Assembly (NCBI RefSeq): GCF_965363235.1
Contig: NC_134845.1
Coordinates: 65,253,261 to 65,317,260, forward strand
Direction: 5' to 3'
Origin: Mytilus galloprovincialis
Lineage: Eukaryota; Mollusca; Bivalvia; Mytilida; Mytilidae
Length of the DNA: 64,000 bases
Shown here: piece by piece, positions 45,512-55,680 of the stretch
Position numbering within the stretch: the first letter of the stretch is position 1
How the letters are laid out: the number at the start of each line of letters is the position of its first letter
Program-made: the position numbers and the translations under genes
Notes under the pieces: generated by a model
What the model was told of the DNA's origin: nothing
Seen by the model: the letters and a program-made list of their open reading frames with translations, nothing else
The model's database searches: none

Positions 45512-47490
45512 CTATCAGCAAAGATTCCATTAAAGCGATATGCGGATGCATATATACACCATTGATTGACTCCTATGCCATATCACCAGATACCATCGAC
45601 ATTAGTAATTTGGATATGCACATAGAGGTTTCAACTGATACCAACTGGTCAGAAGTCCAAGCTATGGATCCACTACTCCACGCATGGAGAAAACAGCTGA
45701 AATCTGGACAGAAACCAGTAAAAGGAAAGATATTATCAAGTCCACTAAGTAAACAGTTTAACCATCTCAGACTTATAGATGATGTGCTTTACAGAGAGAT
45801 TACCATCGACGAAAAGATACATCATCAACTCATCATACCATCTTCACACATCAAATTAGCATTAGAAGCACTACATGACGAAATGGGACATCCAGGGAAA
45901 GACAGAACCACCAGTCTAATAAGAGAACGTTTTTACTGGCCTGGGATGAATAAAGATATTGAAGAATGGATTCAACGATGCGAAAGATGTATTAAGAGAA
46001 AGAAAGATCCAGGAAGAGCACCACTAGTCAACATCACAACAACTCAGCCAATGGACCTTATATGCATTGACTACCTTACTCTAGAACCATCAAAGGGAGG
46101 AATTCAAGACATCTTGGTAATCACCGACCACTTTACACGTTATGCACAGGCCATACCAACACGCAACCAGACTGCAAAGACAACTGCAGAAGCATTGCTC
46201 AACAACTTCATCGTGCATTATGGTTTACCTAACAGAATTCACTCAGATCAGGGTCCATCCTTTGAAAGTAACATCATTCAGGAACTTTGCCGTCTAACAG
46301 GGATAAAGAAGTCAAGAACCACACCATACCATCCGATGGGCAACGGCATGACTGAGAGGTTTAACCGTACATTACTGTCAATGCTTGGGACTTTACAGCC
46401 AAAAGATAAGATCAACTGGAAAGTGTACGTAGCTCCGTTAGTGCATGCGTACAACTGCACTCGTCATGAAGCAACAGGGCAATCACCTTACTTTCTGATG
46501 TTTGGCCGACAACCAAAGCTTCCCATCGATTTAGCATTTGGACTGGTAAAGGACAAAGATAGGAAACCACACACCAAGTACATACAAGAATTGAAGAACA
46601 GACTAGTGGATGCCTACAAGCTTGCTTCCGAATCAGCAAAGAAAGCGCATGAGAAACAAAAAGAACATTACGATCTGAAAGTTAGAGGAGCAGTGGTGGA
46701 AAAAGGCGACAAGGTATTAGTGAAGAAAGTTGCATTTGATGGAAAGCATAAGCTGAGTGATAAATGGGAGAACGATATTTATTTAGTATTATCACAACCT
46801 AATAAAGACATACCAGTGTACGTTGTACAAAAAGATAGTGGCGAGGGGCGTAAGCGTACATTACATAGGAATCTTCTATTACCTGTGGGATATATTTCAA
46901 GTCAACCACCAACGGCAGAACCATTACCTAGACCAGTCCCTAGACCAAGAACGAGATTGCAAAAGAAGATCAGCTCTAACACAGACTGTACTATGGAGGA
47001 TACCGATATCGAAAGTGATGATGATTATGAGATATTCGTACATCAACGACCAATGGTTGACAACACTTCATCCAGTGTTGATGATGATGAAACAGATAGT
47101 CTTGATGATCACGAAGAAGTACTACACACTCCGGAGTCAGATGGGGACGCCCATGATATAGATATAGAGGTACAGGAACTAGATTCCTTACACGAGGATG
47201 AAGAGCAGGAGCCGTCTTTAGAACCAGAGACGCTAGATCCAGCTCATGATGATGATATACCTCCAGTTGTGCCTCGTCGATCAGGCCGAGAGAGGACGCA
47301 ACCTAAGTGGTTACAGTCTGGTGATTTTGTGACGAAGTCTGCAGTTCCACCTATTGATACACCTGTATTGCCACCAGCTGAGTGGAGACAGAAGGCAGAT
47401 TACCTGTCTAGCTGTATTGCTAGAGGTTTATTTTCAGGGATAGAGCTAGAAGCAGGGAAGGCTTTATTAGCCATTTTGACCGATCATTGA
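45460..47490 (+). CDS. pol: Pol, 3' part: integrase, cut by the CACTA insertion
   Basis: The first ~18 codons come from the CACTA right end; retrotransposon sequence resumes at 45512-45515. An HHCC zinc domain (LHDEMGHPG...CERC) precedes the catalytic core with D204 (CIDYL), D263 (HSDQGPS) and E299 (GMTERFN). The D-35-E spacing is canonical. A C-terminal region (KGDKVLVKK...DKWENDIYLV) resembles the chromatin/DNA-binding tail of Gypsy integrases. A long acidic Asp/Glu stretch (about 510-600) and PRRSGRERTQPKWL follow. The frame matches the upstream pol half. On its own this half lacks a native start. Confidence 0.95.
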   Translation: MQIETKTGLFRLLEFCSAISKDSIKAICGCIYTPLIDSYAISPDTIDISNLDMHIEVSTDTNWSEVQAMDPLLHAWRKQLKSGQKPVKGKILSSPLSKQFNHLRLIDDVLYREITIDEKIHHQLIIPSSHIKLALEALHDEMGHPGKDRTTSLIRERFYWPGMNKDIEEWIQRCERCIKRKKDPGRAPLVNITTTQPMDLICIDYLTLEPSKGGIQDILVITDHFTRYAQAIPTRNQTAKTTAEALLNNFIVHYGLPNRIHSDQGPSFESNIIQELCRLTGIKKSRTTPYHPMGNGMTERFNRTLLSMLGTLQPKDKINWKVYVAPLVHAYNCTRHEATGQSPYFLMFGRQPKLPIDLAFGLVKDKDRKPHTKYIQELKNRLVDAYKLASESAKKAHEKQKEHYDLKVRGAVVEKGDKVLVKKVAFDGKHKLSDKWENDIYLVLSQPNKDIPVYVVQKDSGEGRKRTLHRNLLLPVGYISSQPPTAEPLPRPVPRPRTRLQKKISSNTDCTMEDTDIESDDDYEIFVHQRPMVDNTSSSVDDDETDSLDDHEEVLHTPESDGDAHDIDIEVQELDSLHEDEEQEPSLEPETLDPAHDDDIPPVVPRRSGRERTQPKWLQSGDFVTKSAVPPIDTPVLPPAEWRQKADYLSSCIARGLFSGIELEAGKALLAILTDH

Positions 47491-47668
47491 TGTTTTATAT
47501 TTTAGCTTTACTATTGATACTATTAATCTTATATTTGATAATATTTCAGTGGATTATCCTGATTGATTCCTACTGTATTTATTAGTGATTGCAGTATCAG
47601 TACATTGCAGCTTCAGATATAATACTATTTCATTTTTATTTTTCATAGATATTATGTTGTATACTCTG

Positions 47669-47688
47669 AAATGACGTGGACGTCATTT
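47669..47688. promoter_or_regulatory. Perfect palindrome with paired TGACGT sites
   Basis: AAATGACGT-GG-ACGTCATTT has nine-base arms. TGACGT is the half-site bound by CREB/ATF-type bZIP factors. A regulatory role is inferred from the sequence only. Confidence 0.5.
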
Positions 47689-47696
47689 TAGATGCC

Positions 47697-47703
47697 AGGG
47701 GAG
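47697..47703 (+). other. Polypurine tract
   Basis: AGGGGAG, two bases before the LTR start TGTGG, the expected position of the plus-strand primer. Confidence 0.75.
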
Positions 47704-47705
47704 TA

Positions 47706-48912
47706 TGTGGTAGAGTGTTTAGCATTAATATTTATTTTCTTTTAGAATAATTAATATTAATAAGTAGTTTTATTATATGTTTATTAAGAGTTCATCAATT
47801 CTTCTATTCTCTTATATCTTCTTAGTACATTTCTACTCTATTTTTCTGGTTCATTAGTCAGTCAGTCATGTGTCATATTATCTTGTCTACTATTGGTCAC
47901 AGTCATTAAGTTCATAGTTTTTGCCACTCTTTTTGATATACCTTGAGAGAAAGCTTTACATGTAGCAGCCATATTTAAAATAGTTGTATAGTTAAATATT
48001 CTGGACACTTATTCCATATTAATCAGGTCAGTTACTAATATTTCTAAGTCTTTAATATTTGCACAGTATTCCTTTAGTTTGAATCTGAGAGAAAATGTAT
48101 TTTGAATAAGTCAGAATGATTGTGCATGGATGATAGATATTTTATTTTAAAGAAGTATTTTCATGAACTCAGAGCAATAATATATCATAGATATATTAAT
48201 GATACATGTATTGGTACAGTTATTTTATTATTATAAAAGGTCCAAAGTAATGTTTTCTGAACATTAAACTTATTGTTTATATAAATGCTATGCTGATATA
48301 GTTAGTTCATTAGACTTATGTAGGTTATATTTGTATTTTTAACAGGACCAGAATATCTTCATATTCTATTGATCTGGTGATGTTTCCAAATACGGAGATA
48401 GACCTTTGTACCATATACATGGTAAGATCAGTGTTACATGTATTTTTAGTTTACTGTATTGTCTGTGTTTGCCTATTTAATTTTAGTTCAGTATATGTAT
48501 TGTTTGTGTCTTGTGAATAGTAGTTACCTGTATGTCAATTATTACATGTAAACATTATAGTAAGAAATTGTAGTTCATTCATAAATCTATGAATGAGTAG
48601 CGTAATACAATTGGACATATGTAGTAATTAATCCTGACTTGGTTTATAATTGAGTTTGATTGAATTCATATAATTATAATATACACTTAAATAGTATTGG
48701 TTGTATTCTTACAGAAAAGAGCTAGTTTATCGTATTTTATACATGTACTTTCCGTTTTATGATTTAGAGTTATATCCCTTTGTACACTGTACTGTCTATG
48801 TATTTACGTTTTGTTATTTGTGTACTTTCAGGGTTGATTTATTTATGTCGTATGAATAAATGAATAATTAAACTTGACGAATCCTTTTATTCGCCACAAG
48901 AACCCTATTACA
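47706..48912 (+). repeat. 3' LTR of the Gypsy element
   Basis: It runs from TGTGGTAGAG to CCCTATTACA. From 47709 it aligns to the 5' LTR end to end without a gap. AATAAA is at 48855-48860, matching 7957 in the 5' copy. It is followed by TAGATATGGG. Confidence 0.95.
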
Positions 48913-50209
48913 TAGATATGGGAAAAACATTTTGCACATGACACGCAGCCGATTTGTCTCACCTGGACTGTCAACATTTGTTGCATGAGATTCTTAACGT
49001 AAGCAGTAATATACAGCAGGAGTGAATATACAATCTATACCAATGTATGTAAGATGTGTGTGATAAGGATGATGACCGTTATAATTATAATAGATTTCTA
49101 ATCACCTATCAGTGTCACCAAACGGATATACAAATGAACTGAGTGTATGATATACATGTAGGACGAATAACTGAACTCTTCGTTCATGAGTTTATCCCGA
49201 AACACCTGTCTATAGATGGACTCACTGGTCATAAATAAGCGAACCGGTTAAACCCCGCCCAGTCAAGTGAAATAAATCAAGTAATATACATGTATATTCG
49301 ATAAAATTTATATAATTGTCTTAATCTATCGGGGAATATACATGACTTTTTGTTTACTTCTATAGTTAACCAGAGACATAAATGGTATACACAACTCCCA
49401 TTCCATAGGGACTTCCTTAGTGAAAATTCTGCATGGATGTTCATTAAATATTCATGCAGTGATTTTATTTATTTTCATTTTCACTTTTAATTTGATAAAA
49501 AAAAATGTCGGTACACAAAATCTAATTACACAAGTTCGAACCGTCAAGCTGTCCAATAACACCAATAACTCCATACTGCTAAAACTTTGATAGGTTTTTC
49601 CATATGAACTGCATTTTGAATAATTAAGCATATTCACCTGCGCCGGGAAAGGGTATATTCACCGCGCAGAACGTCGCGTGCTTTTACGTGTATAAATTTG
49701 GTAAAAGACGTTTTATGTACTATTGGTTTTGGTAAAAAAAAATCATTACATACATTTCTCTCGGAATATAACTGCCTTTTGTTTCGGTAAATATGTGGTT
49801 TAATTGACTTTTCAACCGTTGGCCTCAGTGGATATCAGTTTTTCACTGAAAACTTGAGTCAATAAAACCACACATTTAACTCATCAAAAGACAGTAATTG
49901 TATAATACTCATTCATCGATTTATATTATTGGTATTTATTTCTAACTGGTAAAAACCTAAAAAAAAATAATACTAAAAAAATCGAACAAATTAGGTAAAA
50001 TGGACAATTTCGTATTTTTTTCTGTACTGTGGGACAGGGACTTTCTATAGTATCATATCGTGTATTCGATTTCAAAATGAAGTGAGTTTTTAAATATTTT
50101 AATTGTTTTTTTTATTAGAATTTTAAACCGGAATTTATCTTTAACAAATATTTTTGTATTATTTTGTATATTTGCATTTTATATCCGTGTATTCGGTTCC
50201 AAAATGAAG
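48913..50209. other. Right flank, no gene seen
   Basis: Non-coding. From about 50055 the blocks ATCGTGTATTCGATTTCAAA and ATCCGTGTATTCGGTTCCAA, each followed by AATGAAGT, show a ~150-base tandem duplication, with a third relative near 53785. Confidence 0.6.
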
Positions 50210-50211
50210 TA

Positions 50212-53115
50212 CACTGCAAATATTGCGGACGCCTGACGCGTCTGGACGCGTTCCAATCTCAAACACAATATGTTCAGTTATTAACATTAGTGTTCCACAT
50301 TGAACGCCAGCGTTAAAAAATATAACACATTGTGTTCAGTCTTTTAACGCACATGTTCAAGACAAGTGTTCTAAATTGAACACTGAAAATGTTCTAATAT
50401 TGTAATGGGGAGTGAAAAAATATTTCATCGCTTCAGAGTCAAACAGACGATGAATAAGGGTGATTCGTATTACGTTTGACGATAAATGTATTTTAGCTTT
50501 ATCAACACAAGCAAATTATAGTTCGTTAAAAAAAATTGATACATGTTACAAGAGCGTATTTAAAAGCGTGCAAATGATTGATTTTTAATATAAATCTTTT
50601 TCCTTAACGACTTTAGTTCTATACTTATACTTTTTAAACAATTTAAATGCGCAAATGCTCATGAAAACGTTGCCATTGTAAAAGCGTTCTGGAGCCGAAC
50701 ATGATGCGTTCAAATTTACAATTTTTCCCGTACGCCATGTGTTCAATCATGTCCGCGTATATAACAGCGCGTGACGTATTTATGTACCGGAAGTTTGGTT
50801 TTTGATCGTGATTGAAGAAGCTTCACTGAAGAAAATTAACAACAAAACTTTATTTAACGGGTATGTTTATCGATATCAATAACACATTATACGAACATAA
50901 TTTTTTTTAGTATTAAATCAACAAATTTCTTCTTTGACAGGACACACTGAAGTATAAATGGAAGAAAAATTTATTTGAACACATAACTGTGCTATTATGC
51001 CGCCATAATTCGATTAAAAAGTAGGATGTTCTTTGAGAGAATACATTTAAATGATCATGTTATTAACAAAAAATTAACCAATGTAAATGTATACGTAAAT
51101 GTTAAATGATAACGTTAGTATTGTAACTGTGTTCTGGTCTCGAACATGATGCATTCCAGCTAATCGTTTTCTCTGAACGCCATGTGTTCCAAACATGACG
51201 CAACCATTGTGTATAGAAAGCAACAAGAAGATTTTGAACGATTATCTTCACTTTTGAGGATGTAAATTTGTTAATAAAATAAAACCAATGCAATTATAAG
51301 GATTTGTCCAAAAATACAAAAAAATGTCATGGCATTGCACTGTCAAGATAGAAGTTTGTAAAAAGGCATACTGGAACACAAATTAAATTTCTCATTTATA
51401 TGTTATTAATAGCTTTCTCATTCTTAAATACTTAATTCTTAGTAATTCATTTTAGAAAATGTCCACCGTTGTGCACTTGTTCATGTATTGTAATGCATTC
51501 CTATGTTACTTTTATAGGGTACAAACACAGTATTTAGGGGTAATTGTTCGTGCATACCTCGAGAATGAAGAGAAAATTTCGCAGTTCAAGAGATGACTAC
51601 TTATCCTGCACCATAAAAGTACTATATGTAAGTTTAAGAATTTTTAATAGGAGTGCCCATTGACTTCTGACAAGTTTTGTTATTGCAGATTTATCAATAA
51701 AATGTGCACCATTCACTTGTTTACATTAATCATAAAACTATTTGAGCTAAATTCGATATAATTAAATCAATTTAAAGTGGAATTATCCGTATACAGATCA
51801 TAAGTAAAATTACTACATATCTTCATATGTCTTTGCTGGACACTTTCTATCATCTTTTTTAAAAAGCTATAGAACACTTACTTGAAAATACATGTTTACC
51901 ACTTTTAATACATGCATCTTATCTAATAGTGCTGACAAGTATAATGGAATTACAAAAACAAATAAAAGTTTATAATTCTTAAGCAATATCGACATGATGA
52001 TTAATAATTTGTTTACTCATACACTTTATATTTTACATTCTAGAACTTACGGTTGATGGATAATAAAGTTAAAGAGTAGTTATAACCCAAGGAGACAAAT
52101 CCTCTAAAAAATGGAAGCTCAAAATCAGTTTTAGACGACTCAAATCATGTTTAAAAGTACCCAAGGTAGCAGTGTTACATGAACGTTGATTCGACCACTA
52201 GCAGCATATACACAGGGTATTTTATGTTTGATATTGACTATCTGAGTGCTATGCAGGCTGAGGATTATTGAAATTATTGGTGATAAACGGGCCATTGACA
52301 TCAGTATTTTGAAAAGAAATTCAGGACAGTGCTTGACTTAAGAAGTTGCAAACGATGAGTTAAACTGTGTTCATAACATAAGCCACTAGACATTGTGTCA
52401 CATAACAATTTTAAATATGATGAACATTTTGTTTATGATAAATATTTGGACACATTTTGCAAATTACAGATGTTATATTATTTAACTTGTCGAACTTGTC
52501 ATTTTAAAGTTGCTTTTCACATTGTATTGTACTTTTTTTTAATTCTACCTCTTTTAATCAATTAAAGACGTTTTTAATTAATTACATTATTTGTTTTACA
52601 AGACCACACTAATGTTTCAGAGAATAGAACACTTTTTTTCTGGAACATGTAAAATTGTGTTCCAGTAATATACACTATGTGTTCTGGATATTAACACATA
52701 TTTCTGGAACGCAGTCCGAGTGTTCCAGAAGTGTTACAAGGCTTGGAACGCGTAACGGCATACAAATTTGCTCACAAGGACATGTTCCAGATTCAAACAC
52801 TTGGCGTTCAAGGAGTACACACTATATGTTCAAGAATAACACACATAGCGTTCTAAAGATGCACACATGATGTTAAAAACTGGAACACCAAAGTTAATAT
52901 TTAGAACACTGTTATGCGTTCCAGATTCAAACACTAGGCGTTCAATGAGTACACACTATCCGTTCAAGAATAACACATAGCGTTCGAAAGATGCACACAT
53001 AATGTTAAAAACTGGAACACCAATGTTAATATTTAGAACACTGTTACGCGTTCCAGAAGTGTTACAAAAGAGCGTTCAAAAAGTGTTCAGATTCTTAACA
53101 CTTTTATTTACAGTG
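50212..53115. mobile_element. Non-autonomous CACTG-ended element, 2904 bp
   Basis: It begins CACTGCAAATA and ends TATTTACAGTG, so the inverted ends read CACTGyAAATA. TA flanks both sides. Both subterminal regions (about 50250-50400 and 52620-53100) are packed with GTGTTC/GAACAC, GTTCCAG and GCGTTC motifs; the right side includes two ~120-base near-identical units (about 52793 and 52920). No transposase frame is found. CACTR ends, a short TSD and subterminal repeats fit the CACTA/EnSpm group. Confidence 0.72.
52793..53045. repeat. Two ~125-bp tandem units in the right subterminal region
   Basis: TTCAAACACT.GGCGTTCAA...GTACACACTAT...GTTCAAGAATAACACA...GATGCACACAT.ATGTTAAAAACTGGAACACCAA...GTTAATATTTAGAACACTGTTA occurs twice, at about 52793 and 52922, with few differences. 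Confidence 0.85.
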
Positions 53116-53990
53116 TACATACATTTAAATATAAAAAAAATAATTTTAACCGGAACAGTGTCACTATTAAACTTTTCGCAGAAGCTTCGATCTTATTTGA
53201 TTGATAGTTAAATTTGATATCTTTCTGGTTATGCGTACAATATGTGTCACTAGATCATTTATATGGAAAGCCACAGTGAACCCCCCGATTATTTTTATTT
53301 TTCCCATTAGAAATGCATTAAAAATAATTATTCGGCGGCCTTCAAATTCACGGTTCAGTTAACAAGCAAGTTAACCAAACATCACTACCTTTACCTACAC
53401 ACTCAATGCAATCGGCTGTAGTTCTATGGATACAGTAAATTGTATTTATTTCCGATCAAACCACATCCTCGTTAATTTCATATCAGTCAAAATAAAAATT
53501 TCTACTAATTTTTCTGCTCATGTCCTTCTTTTGGTGCAATATGTTATTGTATATATTGTTTTGTTTTTAAAGTTGAATCCTTTAAATGTATGTTATTCTA
53601 TTTTTTTTTACAAATTCAAATCCTTATTGTCATAACACAAAATATTAATAGTATATGACACAACATATCAAAATAAAAATAAGCAATAACAAAAAGGTTA
53701 TTAATATACATACAGGAATTAATTTGATTTCAAAGGGGTATTTTATTTATGACATTTGTATTTTACTTTTATATATCCGTGTAAATAAGATTTCAAAATG
53801 TACCTGGAAACTTAATTATGTAATTCTAAACCGGAACATTACAGCTATAGATATATATATACAATGATATTTCACAGAACCTTCTTCTTCGATTGATAGT
53901 TTAAATTGATATCTTTCTACAATATATGTCACTATATTATGTGAATACCAAGTAAACGTACGTACATTTTATTACTGTATTAATACATAC
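53116..53990. repeat. Duplicated flanking segment
   Basis: The sequence around 53145-53260 (TTTAACCGGAACA..., TTTGATTGATAGTT, GATATCTTTCT) recurs diverged at 53828-53945. Upstream of the second copy, 53785-53815 resembles the sequence left of the CACTG element. The stretch has no gene. Confidence 0.6.
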
Positions 53991-55270
53991 ATGTTGTTTT
54001 TGTCTAAATTAATGTTTTATATTATATTATAATGTCCCTTCTTGATCCATGTAATAGAAATGATAAATTGCCGTCTTCTTCTTTTCCTTCCATTGAAAAT
54101 TCCGAAGCGCTACGTACCTGGATTAACCTCCTTAACGAGTCCCCCAACCATTTTCATCATTTCCAATATTTAAAACCAAGGATGCACAAGTATGAAAAAA
54201 AACGTGATCAGGTTTATATCTAGTTGTTATTATGACTTCTATCTTTTTGTTCTAAAGTTGCTTGAATTTTTCTTCTCCTTACGGCTGTTCCTTTCGTTGT
54301 ATCGCGTAATCATGGTAACCTAATCAAGAGAGAGTAAAAGACTGTGTTTGTATATATGGTTCGTATCTGTCATATTCATTAATTTGTCGTAAACCATTTG
54401 TTAAAAATTAGGTCGTTAGTTTTCTCAATTGAATTATATTTAAAAATTCTTTATTACAAGAAGTTTACAGTTCGATCATCGGTGTCATTACAAAATTGAA
54501 AGTATACTGTATACTATATAAACGCCTAAAAAAGTGTACACAACAACTCCAAATACAAAAAAAGGTAACTATAAATGTAATTATTTATAAATATTTCGGA
54601 TAACAGATATCCTTCGTCAGTCAGATTCTGATGTGAAATGAATCATCTTTGAGTCTCGTTAGATTAAACTTTTACTAAATCTTGAATTTTATACAATAAA
54701 AAAAGTCAAACCGAACATCAGTAAAGACGCTTGCACCATTCTAAAAAAATGTTAACATGACATAGGTTATATGGTTTATTACAGCAGAGAGCTCATATAT
54801 ATGCTTTAAATACAAATAATAATGTGCGATGTGAACTAGCACAATTCTAAAACTGTATCGGGAACGACAATTATGATGATATAACATGTATACGCATGAT
54901 AACGTCTGTAAAATTACCAAATAGACAGCACTGAACGATCTAAATATTTGAAATTGAGAGTAAAGTAGTTACAACAGAGTCTGAATATTTAAACATCGTG
55001 AACAAACGGCCATAAAAATGTAATAATATTTTTTTAATAAGTATAACTAGAAGAATGTGGCTAGGTACTTATACATCCCTCAAAAAATTAAGCAATTTAA
55101 ATTGGTATCTTCAACAAATGTATTTAACAAATGAAAAAGGTTGAGAAAAAGAAACAGAGACTGTAATAATAAGTAATATAACCTGAATGTGAAGCACTAC
55201 ACGGAGTCGAACTACATCTTTTCATTTATCCCATTTGGTGCCAAAGTTGTTAATTTTCGTATCCAAAATC
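53991..55270. other. No gene seen
   Basis: Non-coding, AT-rich. The 63-aa frame at 54032-54223 has an unremarkable composition and no support from splicing or neighbours. Confidence 0.55.
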
Positions 55271-55285
55271 CCGAGACGTTCTGTA

Positions 55286-55288
<3 letters not shown>

Positions 55289-55316
<28 letters not shown>

Positions 55317-55317
55317 G
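55289..55317. repeat. (TA)n microsatellite
   Basis: About 14 TA units. Confidence 0.9.
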
Positions 55318-55497
55318 CTATTAAACAGACAGAGAATGTTCATGTTATGATATTGTCTCTGATTTTAAATGCATTAAAAATGTATTTTCTTTAATTGGTC
55401 AACTGTTTGATGTTCTCAGTTTCAACTCAAAAGTATATTAAATTTCAAAACACTTGATCGACACTGAGACTACTATAACAGTTATAGAATAGACCGT

Positions 55498-55680
55498 CGG
55501 TTTTCCCGTTTGAATGGTTTTACACTAGTAATTTTGGGGCCCTTTATAGCTTTTTGTTCGATGTGAGCCAAGGCTCCGTGTTGAAGGCCGTACATTGACC
55601 TATAATGGTTTACTTTTATAAATTGTTATTTGGATGGAGAGTTGTCTCATTGGCACTCACACTACATCTCCCTATATCTA
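55498..55680 (+). repeat. Dispersed mussel-type repeat, variant copy
   Basis: CCCGTTTGAATGGTTTTACA, GGGGCCCTTTATAGC, GTGTTGAAGGCCGTACATTG and GGAGAGTTGTCTCATTGGCA. This variant ends ACTCACACTACATC and is closer to the copies at 15598 and 57428 than to 17968. A fragment (TGTCTCATTCGCAATCATAC) follows at 55965-56018. Confidence 0.8.

Larger units (their letters stand above)
47491..47708 (+). other. Gypsy 3' untranslated region
   Basis: Non-coding, with a perfect palindrome at 47669-47688 and the polypurine tract immediately before the LTR. Confidence 0.8.
6811..48912 (+). mobile_element. Ty3/Gypsy LTR retrotransposon, interrupted by a CACTA element
   Basis: It has two 1204-bp LTRs, a primer-binding site, a 2.4-kb leader, gag, a -1 frameshift site, pol in the order protease-RT-RNase H-integrase (the Gypsy order), a polypurine tract and no env. 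Without the nested CACTA and its extra CTA the element would be about 10.5 kb. The coding regions look intact apart from that insertion. The expected short target duplication is not found, and the 5' LTR lacks the first three bases (TGT) seen at the 3' LTR, so one end may be damaged or recombined. Confidence 0.93.

Noticed and set aside
47000-47490. Envelope-like gene at the 3' end of the Gypsy element
   Set aside because: The sequence after integrase is an acidic, hydrophilic continuation of pol without signal peptide or membrane segment.
54032-54223. 63-aa open frame
   Set aside because: No conserved motif, neighbours or splice context; treated as chance.
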